From CAWKEY01 sp963696315 (GTDB taxonomy: Bacteria; Pseudomonadota; Gammaproteobacteria; Methylococcales; Methylomonadaceae): a stretch of DNA of 64,000 nt. Position 1 is the stretch's first letter; the number at the start of each line of letters is the position of its first letter. A program made the position numbers and the translations under genes. Positions 45,176 to 53,315 of this stretch are shown one piece after another. Under the pieces are notes generated by a model. That model was given only the letters and a program-made list of their open reading frames with translations. It had not been told where the DNA came from and ran no database searches. The stretch spans positions 1 through 64,000 of the forward strand of contig CAVOJU010000003.1 in assembly GCA_963696315.1 (NCBI GenBank). Direction: 5' to 3'.

Positions 45176-46075
45176 ATGAACATACTAATCACTGGCGGCA
45201 CCGGTTTTATTGGTAGCGCACTGGCGCGTAGCTTAACCAGGCAGGGCCATACTGTGACGGTCTTAAGTCGCACCCCAAGCAAGGTGGCGGCCATCTGTGG
45301 CCCCGGAATCGCTGCACTGGCCGATCTTGAACAACTCACGGCGGATGCTTTGTTTCAGGTCATCATCAATCTTGCCGGTGCGCCGATTTTTGCTTCCCGC
45401 TGGAGCACAGCCAGAAAAGCTCTCATCAGATCCAGCCGAATTACACTGACCGAACAATTGGTAGCCGGCATTGCACGCATGCACATAAAACCCGAGCTGC
45501 TGATTAGCGGCTCAGCGATTGGCTATTACGGCAATCAGGGCGATACGGTGTTAACCGAACAATCACCTCCCCAGCAGGATTTCTCTCATCAACTGTGCGC
45601 AGATTGGGAAGCAGCGGCCAAAACAGCAGAGCAGTTTGGCGTTAGAGTCTGTCTGATCAGGACCGGACTGGTCATTGCCGGCGATGGCGGTCTGTTGCAA
45701 CGCATGTTGCTGCCTTTTCGTCTTGGGCTGGGTGGACGTTTAGGTGATGGCCGGCAATGGATGTCCTGGATACATCGGCAAGACTGGATCGCCATTGCAG
45801 AAGCCATGATGAACGATGCATCCATGCAGGGCGTTTATAACGCGACCGCGCCACATCCCGTGCGCAATAGCGAATTTACCCAAACGCTAGCGCGAAGTCT
45901 GAATCGTCCAGCGTTGCTGCCGGTTCCTGCTTGGGTGTTAAAAGCCTTGCTGGGCGAAATGTCGGAACTGGTATTGGGTAGCCAGCGTGTCCTGCCCGAA
46001 AGACTGTCAGCACAAAACTTTAAGTTTCAGTACACCGATCTTGCTGCGGCTCTACATGAAGCGCTCATTCGATGA
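45176..46075 (+). CDS. TIGR01777 / SDR39U1-type NAD-dependent epimerase-like protein
   Basis: 299-residue extended short-chain dehydrogenase. The cofactor loop ITGGTGFIGSALARSL is at the start, SGSAIGYYGNQGD carries the Tyr, and the C-terminal DUF1731 segment includes PERLSAQNFKFQYTDL. Conserved in gammaproteobacteria (YfcH in E. coli); reaction unknown. Its end overlaps the converging DUF1499 gene by 11 bp. Confidence 0.88.
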   Translation: MNILITGGTGFIGSALARSLTRQGHTVTVLSRTPSKVAAICGPGIAALADLEQLTADALFQVIINLAGAPIFASRWSTARKALIRSSRITLTEQLVAGIARMHIKPELLISGSAIGYYGNQGDTVLTEQSPPQQDFSHQLCADWEAAAKTAEQFGVRVCLIRTGLVIAGDGGLLQRMLLPFRLGLGGRLGDGRQWMSWIHRQDWIAIAEAMMNDASMQGVYNATAPHPVRNSEFTQTLARSLNRPALLPVPAWVLKALLGEMSELVLGSQRVLPERLSAQNFKFQYTDLAAALHEALIR

Positions 46076-46511
46076 CCTGAGCATTCCGTAACAGCTGGCG
46101 CAGAGTTTCCACGCGTTTGCGGTTGACACCAAAATCAGAGTAGCCGACACGCGAGGCGGAACGGATATGAATCAAGCCGGCATCGGCATCCAAGATAACG
46201 TTAATGTCATCGACAAAACGAAATACCTTACTGGTTGCTTCGGCATGCAGTGTGTCTATAGTTTCATTGACAATCACAGTCCGGCTTTGCCTGCTTAACA
46301 CTCCTTTAAGTGCCGCCCACGCATCTTCTGGTTTGCCGGTAATTTTGAACGGCGCGATGTAATGTCCCGTATTGCTCGCCTGACTGGAAACACAATTCGG
46401 GCTGTTTGGGCATAGCGGCAATTTTTTGGCAAGGCCGGCATTGGCCTGGCTTGTAAATAAAGTCATCGTGATGAAACCCAAAAGAACAAGAAAATTATTT
46501 GTCATCTGCAT
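46065..46511 (-). CDS. DUF1499 family protein, exported
   Basis: 148 residues. Signal peptide-like MTNNFLVLLGFITMTLF followed by SQANAG, then the DUF1499 pattern LPLCPNSPNCVSSQA and SASRVGYSDFGVNRKRVE. Function unknown; family members are periplasmic or lipoprotein. Converges with the epimerase gene. A few bp inside the start allow either of two ATGs. Confidence 0.85.
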   Translation of the reverse strand: MQMTNNFLVLLGFITMTLFTSQANAGLAKKLPLCPNSPNCVSSQASNTGHYIAPFKITGKPEDAWAALKGVLSRQSRTVIVNETIDTLHAEATSKVFRFVDDINVILDADAGLIHIRSASRVGYSDFGVNRKRVETLRQLLRNAQVIE

Positions 46512-46580
46512 TCTGACTGATCAAGCGCTTATTATTCTCAATGAGCCTGCTTTGATTTTGCTGCAACAAGATTGCTCCGA

Positions 46581-47708
46581 TCATGACGCCAACAATACCT
46601 GTTTGCCGAAAACAAGACCGCCATTTTCTACTCGATTGCGGCCTTTGTGTTTTGCCTCATACAAAGCAGCATCCGCCAATTTAATCAAGTGATCGGCAAT
46701 TTCACTACTATTTACGCCTGATACCTTGTTCGGCAGGTAAGTTGCTGAACCAATGGAAATTGTCACTGGAATCGCAATAAAACTAAATTCGATTGATAGC
46801 GCATTAATGGTTTTACGGATACGCTCAGCGATTTCCAGTGCCATCGATTCATTAATATTGCTCAGTAAGGCAACAAATTCCTCACCACCATATCGTGCAA
46901 GGACATCATTATTGCGTAACTGGGATTTTATTTCGTTGGCCACCAGCGTCAACACCAGATCGCCTGCTTGATGGCCATGTTTATCATTGACGGACTTAAA
47001 GAAATCAATATCGAGAAACAGACAAGATAGGGGGTCGCCATTGCGTTGACAGCGATCCAGCTCTTCGCCGATACGCTGCTCCAGAAAACGCCTGTTGTTG
47101 ACTCCGGTTAAGGTATCTACAAAACTGGTGCGCTTGATGGTTTCTGAATTAAGATTATTTTCCAAACAAACACTGACTACCGAAACTAAATGTTCGACAA
47201 AATCCGTTGCCATATTATCGGCAAATCGATCGGCGTTATAACTGCCCAGATTTAAAGTTCCCATATATTTATCATGACGCTTTAACGGTGTAATAGCAAC
47301 ACTGGCGGGTTTGTTTTCAAAGTGCTGGAAAAAATCTGCACACTTGCTGCTATTATACGCACCTATGTAGGGACGAAGAGCAAAACCAAACGCTGCTCTT
47401 AGCAGGTCCTTGTTTTCCAGCAGAATGAGTCCTTTTTTGTTCCGGCATTCGTAACCGTCCTCAATTAGGAACTGAGCGACTTCATTTTTTTCATCAATTA
47501 GGCACAAGCTGATGACGTCAAGATCAAAATAAACTCTAGCATCTTCAAGTATGTGCTCAATCATCTCGGACAACGAATTGAGATTGAGTAATCTCATTTC
47601 AAATGCCTGAAATTTCCGCAACGTGGCACTGTTTTGCTGGATTCGGCCTATCATGCTGTCCAGATGGCTTTGCAACACAAACAAATCAGTGTTCAAGTCT
47701 TCTTCCAT
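46581..47708 (-). CDS. DUF484/GAF-like sensor diguanylate cyclase
   Basis: 375 residues from ATG 47708 (MEEDLNTDLFVLQSHL), with AAGGAAA upstream; the frame continues to 47828 without conservation. Residues ~20-190 form a DUF484/GAF-like sensor with an initial coiled helix. Residues ~205-365 are GGDEF: LDIDFFKSVNDKHGHQAGD, then RNNDVLARYGGEEFVALL. GGEEF is a functional variant and the RxxD inhibition site (RNND) precedes it. It should make c-di-GMP. No partner adjacent. Confidence 0.88.
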   Translation of the reverse strand: MEEDLNTDLFVLQSHLDSMIGRIQQNSATLRKFQAFEMRLLNLNSLSEMIEHILEDARVYFDLDVISLCLIDEKNEVAQFLIEDGYECRNKKGLILLENKDLLRAAFGFALRPYIGAYNSSKCADFFQHFENKPASVAITPLKRHDKYMGTLNLGSYNADRFADNMATDFVEHLVSVVSVCLENNLNSETIKRTSFVDTLTGVNNRRFLEQRIGEELDRCQRNGDPLSCLFLDIDFFKSVNDKHGHQAGDLVLTLVANEIKSQLRNNDVLARYGGEEFVALLSNINESMALEIAERIRKTINALSIEFSFIAIPVTISIGSATYLPNKVSGVNSSEIADHLIKLADAALYEAKHKGRNRVENGGLVFGKQVLLAS

Positions 47709-48242
47709 AATTATTTCCTTAAGTAATCCTGACACCCGGATAAGCCTAGCACTTTCCCGAGATAATACTAACAAGCTATTCAACATCCCCGCTGCCGCAG
47801 CGCCAAAAAATCTTTGTGCCAAATCCACTTTCTAACATTTTACAGGAAAAATCCTTTTACTCTAGTCAAAGGTACCTGTAAAAATTAGTCGAGCTTATAA
47901 CTCGACATGCTTACCACGATCGTAGCTTATTGATTAAACAAGGAACGGTGGAGTTTGACTTGTCAAAGCAAGCTACCCTAAATCCAAATCAAACTACGAA
48001 AATTTTAAGAGGCTTTTATTGACGATATCGCCGTTTGATAGTCTGTTTCCTTGACGCGGTTAATCAACTTCAAGGTTTTTGGGTGTATCGCGATAAAGTC
48101 CACGGTGCCAACAATCTATGAGCACAGTCAAGATCTGTCTTATCATTAGCCCAAAATCTAACGCCTGGGCTTTGAAGCTTTATTGATTGAGCCCAGATGA
48201 CGACGTAGACGCAGTTTAAAAATCCATGAACGCCGCCAATGT
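47709..48242. other. 534-bp gap without a supported gene
   Basis: No frame with a credible start, length and conservation on either strand, and no clear hairpin. Minus-strand reading near 48000-48100 gives fragments such as LINRVKETDYQTAISSIK, which look protein-like but are interrupted by stops, so this may be the eroded end of a lost gene. Confidence 0.4.
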
Positions 48243-49523
48243 TTAAAGCCGCCAAACTTTGATGCCTGCCGCCTGAAGGCTAACCGCATCGAAACATGCC
48301 TTGACGTCAATAAAGCACCCCCCCCTAACCAGTTTTTTCTCGAGGTCTTCAATCCCAAGAGAAGTTAATTGCCGGTGCGAGACCGCCGCCACAATCGCAT
48401 CGGCGCGTGGCAACTCATCCCAGTCGAACAGACGAACACCATACTCATGCAAGGCTTCTTCTGGGTCAGCATAAGGATCATGCACAAACACCTCTATGCC
48501 ATAAGTCTTGAGCTCGTTGATCACATCCGCTACCTTGGAGTTGCGCAGATCGGCACAGTTTTCCTTAAATGTAAGGCCAAGCACATTTACCCTAGCGCCT
48601 TTGATGTAGCTCCCTGTGGCAATCATGTTTTTCACGGTCTGTTCAGCGATGAACTTGCCCATGCCATCATTGATGCGGCGGCCGGCCAAAATCACCTGCG
48701 GGTTATAGCCAACCATCTCGGCCTTGCGCGTCAGGTAATAGGGATCCACGCCGATGCAGTGCCCACCTACTAGACCGGGGCTAAACTTGAGAAAGTTCCA
48801 CTTGGTTCCTGCCGCCTTAAGCACCTCGGTCGTATCAATATCCAATTTATCGAAAATAATGGCTAACTCGTTCATTAAGGCGATATTGAGATCGCGCTGG
48901 GTATTCTCAATAACCTTGCATGCTTCCGCTGTCTTGATTGAAGATGCTCGATGTACACCAGGTTCCACAATAGTTTCGTAGAGCGCTGCCACTTTCTCGA
49001 GTGTTGCCGGCGTATCTCCGGAAACCACCTTGATGATTTTTGTTAACGTACGCTCGCGATCACCTGGGTTAATACGCTCAGGCGAATAGCCAACAAAAAA
49101 ATCTTCCTTCCACTTCATACCGGATTCGCGCTCCAGTACGGGAATACAGACTTCCTCGGTCGCACCTGGATACACCGTGGATTCATACACCACGGTGACG
49201 CCCTTTTTCATATTCTGACCGGCACTTCGGCTAGCACCAATCAACGGATTAAAATCCGGGATATGCGCCTCATCTACAGGTGTGGGCACAGCAATAATAA
49301 TAATGTCTGCTTCAGCCAATATTTTAGGATCTGCCGAATATTCAGCAAATTTTGCCGCCTGCATCTCCTCACCGGGCAGTTCACGGGAGGGATCAATACC
49401 GCGCTGACAAGATTCCACCTTTGATACAACAACATCAAAACCAATGGCGCGAGAATGTTTGCCAAACTCAACCACAAGCGGAAGACCAACGTAACCGAGG
49501 CCAATAACTGCAACAACTGACAT
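48243..49523 (-). CDS. UDP-N-acetyl-hexosamine (GalNAc/ManNAc-type) dehydrogenase, TviB/WbpO-like
   Basis: 426-residue UDP-sugar 6-dehydrogenase. NAD loop VIGLGYVGLPLVVEFG, central ENTQRDLNIALMNELA, active cysteine in GGHCIGVDPYYL, and C-terminal GLTFKENCADLRNSKV. VHRASSIKTAEA and the size fit the TviB/WbpO branch acting on UDP-GlcNAc or UDP-GalNAc, giving uronic acids for O-antigen or capsule. No other glycan gene lies beside it, so its locus may be split. ATG 49523. Confidence 0.88.
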   Translation of the reverse strand: MSVVAVIGLGYVGLPLVVEFGKHSRAIGFDVVVSKVESCQRGIDPSRELPGEEMQAAKFAEYSADPKILAEADIIIIAVPTPVDEAHIPDFNPLIGASRSAGQNMKKGVTVVYESTVYPGATEEVCIPVLERESGMKWKEDFFVGYSPERINPGDRERTLTKIIKVVSGDTPATLEKVAALYETIVEPGVHRASSIKTAEACKVIENTQRDLNIALMNELAIIFDKLDIDTTEVLKAAGTKWNFLKFSPGLVGGHCIGVDPYYLTRKAEMVGYNPQVILAGRRINDGMGKFIAEQTVKNMIATGSYIKGARVNVLGLTFKENCADLRNSKVADVINELKTYGIEVFVHDPYADPEEALHEYGVRLFDWDELPRADAIVAAVSHRQLTSLGIEDLEKKLVRGGCFIDVKACFDAVSLQAAGIKVWRL

Positions 49524-49547
49524 AAAAACCCCTTTAGGTAATTAAAA

Positions 49548-49690
49548 TTGACACTTTAACCTGCGTTCTATGCGAACGTGGACACAGTAAGGCTGAAATC
49601 GAGCCATCGCTTTTAAGCGATTTATGAATATGCCCCTTTGAGAGGCCGCCAACAATAAACTCCCGGTTTTGCCACGGGAGTTATTTTTTT
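49548..49690 (+). ncRNA. Candidate small RNA with intrinsic terminator
   Basis: In the 455-bp gap between the UDP-sugar dehydrogenase and the marR-like gene, a plus-strand terminator is clear: AACTCCCG (49658-49665), 9-nt loop, CGGGAGTT (49675-49682), then ATTTTTTT. No plus-strand gene ends nearby. TTGACA at 49548-49553 with a weak TATGCG 15 nt on could start a ~115-nt transcript. The body contains a GCTTTTAAGC hairpin (49609-49618). The -10 is poor, so the promoter is tentative while the terminator is good. The rest of the gap (49691-49978) shows nothing. Confidence 0.4.
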
Positions 49691-49978
49691 CTGCCAAGTT
49701 TAGCCTATTTGTAAAATGTTGGGAGCTTGAATACGATCTCGTTGTTTTTTGGATATTTTTATATTTTCTTGGTGTATGCTTCCGCAACATAGGGAAAAGC
49801 CGAGCTTTTTCTCCTTTGCGTAATACATTGGATTTCAGACAGATCGATTTTGGGGCTTACAGAAGAAAATTAAACATGCACGGATTCATGTTGACTTTGT
49901 CCTAAAGAAAGATTGCTGGGCAAAAAATAATTGAGCCTTGTCAGATTCGATTGGCAGAAACCGCTGATTAAGGATCAG

Positions 49979-50557
49979 TTACTGAGCGCCTCCTACCTTG
50001 TGCTCCTGACATATCTTTTCACTGTCATCATTACTGAGTTGTTCCTTCGTCAAACCGCACAAAAAACCGCCTGAAGTTGATGTGAAATATTGGCAAGTTT
50101 TGCACAGTCCAAATGATTGGGATTTATTGGCTTTCTGTAGTGCAGACAAGGCTTTTACGAACACCTCTTCATGATTATTAAAATCACTCTGTTTTAATAT
50201 GGAAGCAGCCTGCTCAAATAATTCAGATGGCCGCGCCTGCTGCAAAATGGCGTCGCCAGTGGCTAATAGTGAAAGATGAACCATGCGCCGGTCGTTGGCA
50301 TCGGCGATTTTTTTTATGAAGCCATTTTTTTCCAGTAGCAGCAGTGTTTGTGAAACTGTGCCCCGAGTCATACCCAGGTAATTGGTAACTGCGGCAGGGG
50401 TGTCGCTAAAGCGATTGCAGCGTGACAAATAATCCAAAACCTGCAAGTGAACCGGTTGCAAGCCTAATTCTGTACATTTCTTGCGTTCCTCCGAACGAAT
50501 CAGCGCCGCCATTCGCTCAATCAGATCAAATACTTCAACTTTTTCCATAGAACCCAT
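49979..50557 (-). CDS. MarR-family regulator with C-terminal cysteine cluster
   Basis: About 192 residues. The winged helix (residues ~25-110) includes YLSRCNRFSDTPAAVTNYLG and TRGTVSQTLLLLEKNGFI. Unusually, a C-terminal extension carries LCKTCQYF...FLCGLTKEQ...KICQEH, i.e. C-x2-C-x11-C-x15-C, suitable for a metal or Fe-S cluster or disulfide sensing. Start could be ATG 50557 or 50548. It is divergent from the DUF2024 gene 128 bp away and may control it. Confidence 0.82.
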   Translation of the reverse strand: MGSMEKVEVFDLIERMAALIRSEERKKCTELGLQPVHLQVLDYLSRCNRFSDTPAAVTNYLGMTRGTVSQTLLLLEKNGFIKKIADANDRRMVHLSLLATGDAILQQARPSELFEQAASILKQSDFNNHEEVFVKALSALQKANKSQSFGLCKTCQYFTSTSGGFLCGLTKEQLSNDDSEKICQEHKVGGAQ

Positions 50558-50684
50558 ACATTCTGACCAAAACACACAAATACTGCTTAGGGAACTTCAT
50601 TTCAACTGAGAAAGTATAATATCTTAATTTGCAGTATAGTTATCACTTTGGCTATTTTAACGTAATTTTTCACAGGAGGCATTC

Positions 50685-50948
50685 ATGGCTATTTCTCACG
50701 TATTTGATACTTATGCAAAAACAGTCAAGGGAAGAATCATGCACTTTGATGTGGTACTGGATGAAAATGATCAGGAGAAAGCCCTGCATTACGCTAGACA
50801 ATGGCTACACAGCATAGGCCAGGAAGACGCAACGGTAACTCTGGAGAATTGTTGTTTTTGTCACAGCACTGAAGCGCCAGACGCACTGAGAAAACAAATC
50901 GACGCTCAGGGTTACGCCATTTATAAGCTGGAAGGCTGCCCAAAATAA
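50685..50948 (+). CDS. DUF2024 family protein
   Basis: 87 residues, ATG preceded by AGGAGG at the ideal distance. Sequence MAISHVFDTYAKTVKGRIMH and ENCCFCHSTEAPD match DUF2024, a small family of unknown function. Three cysteines near the middle and one near the end (EGCPK). The divergent Cys-rich MarR may be its regulator. Confidence 0.8.
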   Translation: MAISHVFDTYAKTVKGRIMHFDVVLDENDQEKALHYARQWLHSIGQEDATVTLENCCFCHSTEAPDALRKQIDAQGYAIYKLEGCPK

Positions 50949-51008
50949 AAAAGAGACTCCACTGAACCGGTAATTCCAAGCAGTTTTTAAGCCTATAGTG
51001 AAAAAACC

Positions 51009-51827
51009 ATGGACTTGCCTTTTAACTCAAATAGCCGACATGCTAGTTGCAGTAATCACTTTACACAGGCCAACATGAGTCATAATCAATTGCGCGTGCT
51101 GACTTACAACATCCATAAGGGCTTTAACATTAGTAACCGGCGTTTCGTGCTGCATCAGATTCGGGATGCATTAATCGATACCGATGCCGACTTGATGTTC
51201 CTGCAGGAAATGCAGGGCGAACACAGCAAGCACCAGAAAAACGTGCATGACTGGCCCGATCACTCACAATCGGAATTCCTTGCCAATGGCGGCTGGCCTC
51301 ACTACGCCTACGGCAAGAATGCAACGTATAGCGCCGGACATCATGGCAATGCTATTCTCAGCAAATATCCCCTGGAATTCTGGGAAAACATCAATATTTC
51401 ACCTTTTCCCTGGGCCAGTCGCAGCCTGTTGCACGCTGTCATCCGCATGCCGGCGATCGATAAAAGCGTGCATGTTGTCTGCATCCATTTCGGGCTGATG
51501 GGCGCTGAACGCCGCCGCCAGGCAGAGATATTATGCAAGCGCATAGAAAGCCATGTGCCGCATGATGCGCCGTTAATCGTGGCAGGCGATTTTAATGATT
51601 GGATGGGGCTGATCGAGCGGCGCTTTCATGACCACCTGCAATTAAAGGAGGTCTTCCATACTACCCATGGCAAACATGCCCGCACGTTTCCGGCCTGGAT
51701 GCCGGTTTTGCCGATGGACAGAATCTATTATCGCGGACTTGATCCTGTTGTCTGTAACCGGCTGGGCCATACTCCCTGGCGTTCATTGTCGGATCATGCA
51801 CCCTTATCGGCAACCTTTCAGATATGA
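51009..51827 (+). CDS. Endonuclease/exonuclease/phosphatase (EEP) family protein
   Basis: Metal-dependent phosphodiesterase fold. LTYNIHKGFN, FLQEMQGEH (metal Glu), AGDFNDWMG and LSDHAPLSATF (catalytic His) are all present. 272 residues from ATG 51009; ATG 51075 (MSHNQLRVLTYN) is an equally good start. Similar to YbhP, which neighbours a cardiolipin synthase gene in E. coli. Here a CDP-alcohol transferase gene overlaps its end by 4 bp, suggesting a lipid-related substrate. Confidence 0.85.
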   Translation: MDLPFNSNSRHASCSNHFTQANMSHNQLRVLTYNIHKGFNISNRRFVLHQIRDALIDTDADLMFLQEMQGEHSKHQKNVHDWPDHSQSEFLANGGWPHYAYGKNATYSAGHHGNAILSKYPLEFWENINISPFPWASRSLLHAVIRMPAIDKSVHVVCIHFGLMGAERRRQAEILCKRIESHVPHDAPLIVAGDFNDWMGLIERRFHDHLQLKEVFHTTHGKHARTFPAWMPVLPMDRIYYRGLDPVVCNRLGHTPWRSLSDHAPLSATFQI

Positions 51828-52411
51828 CAACGACGCTCAAATCATTATTGACGCTGCCCAATCTGCTGACCAGCTTCAGATTTGTCGCGGCGCCCCTGCT
51901 GTTATGGTTGGCTTGGTGTGGTTATAAAAATGCATTCCTGGTCTTATTGGCGATTTCTTTTCTGTCTGATGCCCTCGATGGACTGGCGGCTCGCTTAACC
52001 GGACAAGTTACGCAATTTGGCGCTGCTTTGGACAGTTGGGCCGATGTCATCGTCTACTTAACCATCGCAATCAGCGCCTGGTGGTTGTGGCCTAATGTGG
52101 TTGAACGAGAGCTGTTTTATGTAATCTTGATTATTGCCAGCAATGTGTTGCCTGCACTCATCGGTTTCGCCAAATTTGCCTCTTTCCCCAGTTATCACAC
52201 CTGGATGGTAAAACTAGCGGTTGCCGCAATGGCGTTGACGCTCTATGTGTTGTTTCTGAGCGGAATAGTCTGGCCATTCAGAATTGCCGCCTTGCTTTGT
52301 GCTGTTGCAGCCGCTGAAGAAATCATCATTACCCTGATATTGCCTGAAAAACGCTCCAACATTTCCTCTCTGTGGCGAGCCCTACACACTTCAGATGAGG
52401 CAGACACATGA
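51824..52411 (+). CDS. CDP-alcohol phosphatidyltransferase
   Basis: 195-residue membrane enzyme transferring a phosphatidyl group from CDP-diacylglycerol to an alcohol. The signature D-x2-DG-x2-AR-x8-G-x3-D-x3-D is clear in SDALDGLAARLTGQVTQFG then AALDSWAD. About six helices. It could be a phosphatidylglycerol- or cardiolipin-synthase-type enzyme; substrate not determinable. ATGA overlaps on both sides with EEP and DUF1289 genes indicate one operon. Confidence 0.88.
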   Translation: MTTTLKSLLTLPNLLTSFRFVAAPLLLWLAWCGYKNAFLVLLAISFLSDALDGLAARLTGQVTQFGAALDSWADVIVYLTIAISAWWLWPNVVERELFYVILIIASNVLPALIGFAKFASFPSYHTWMVKLAVAAMALTLYVLFLSGIVWPFRIAALLCAVAAAEEIIITLILPEKRSNISSLWRALHTSDEADT

Positions 52412-52623
52412 ACTCGAATAAATACCATATTGAATCGCCCTGTATCCGGCATTGCTGCCTGAATGATAATGATGTTTGTCTGGGCTGTTTTCGTTCAATA
52501 GAGGAAATTACCGGCTGGTCGCAGGCAAATGCTGCCTTGCGCGCGCAATTTCTTGATAACGCCCGCCAACGCAGCATGGCATATAAGCAGAAATCAAATA
52601 ACCGGCGCGTAGCTAAACTTTAA
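52408..52623 (+). CDS. DUF1289 family protein
   Basis: 71 residues with the cysteine pattern SPCIRHCCLNDNDVCLGCFR typical of DUF1289 (probable metal binding), then IEEITGW. Last gene of the EEP-CDP-transferase operon, overlapping the previous gene by 4 bp. Function unknown. Confidence 0.87.
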   Translation: MNSNKYHIESPCIRHCCLNDNDVCLGCFRSIEEITGWSQANAALRAQFLDNARQRSMAYKQKSNNRRVAKL

Positions 52624-52682
52624 CCAATGCAAATTCAAAGCAACAACAGTTTCCGATTCAGCACAACCGTGGGATACTCAAA

Positions 52683-53282
52683 ATGAAACAACTGCATAGA
52701 AAAGATTTATTTGGCTGGTCGCAGTTTAATGAGGAGCGTAATCTGGATTTTCACAGTGTGCTTTGGGTGCGTGATGAGGGTAACGTGTTAATCGATCCAT
52801 TGCCCTTGTCCGAGCATGACCACAGTCACTTGCAAAGCCTGGGCGGCGTTAATTTTATCGTCATCACCAATAGTGATCATTGCCGTGATGCCGAGCATAT
52901 TGCCCAGGATACCGGCGCGGTGATTTATGGCCCTGCAGCCGAGGAAGAGACTTTCCCCTTGGTATGCGAGCGCTGGATTCATGATAACGAAGAAATTGTG
53001 CCCGGATTGATCGCCTATGCACTCAATGGTTCTAAAACACCCGGAGAACTGGCCCTGCTGTTGGAACACACAACACTCATAACCGGCGATTTAATACGCT
53101 GTCATGTGGGCGGCGAATTATGCTTGTTACCGGCAGCCAAGCTTTCTGATCCCCATCAGGCCATTCAGTCAGTCAAGCGCCTGGCTGATTTGCCCGGCGT
53201 TAAAGCGGTTTTAACCGGCGACGGCTGGCCGCTTTTTATTCATGGCGGGGAAGCTTTGCATCGTCTGGCAAGATCCGTTTGA
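52683..53282 (+). CDS. Metallo-beta-lactamase-fold-like protein with a degenerate metal motif
   Basis: 199 residues with an MBL-like order: VLIDPLPLSEHD, VITNSDHCRDAEHIA, TTLITGDLIRCHVGGE, VLTGDGWPLFIHGGEALH. The canonical HxHxDH is reduced to NSDHCRD, so zinc binding is likely altered or absent. No signal peptide. It follows DUF1289 by 59 bp and could be the fourth gene of the operon. Catalytic role doubtful. Confidence 0.7.
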   Translation: MKQLHRKDLFGWSQFNEERNLDFHSVLWVRDEGNVLIDPLPLSEHDHSHLQSLGGVNFIVITNSDHCRDAEHIAQDTGAVIYGPAAEEETFPLVCERWIHDNEEIVPGLIAYALNGSKTPGELALLLEHTTLITGDLIRCHVGGELCLLPAAKLSDPHQAIQSVKRLADLPGVKAVLTGDGWPLFIHGGEALHRLARSV

Positions 53283-53315
53283 GCAGTATGGGCACAGAGC
53301 TCAAGCAAGATAAAT

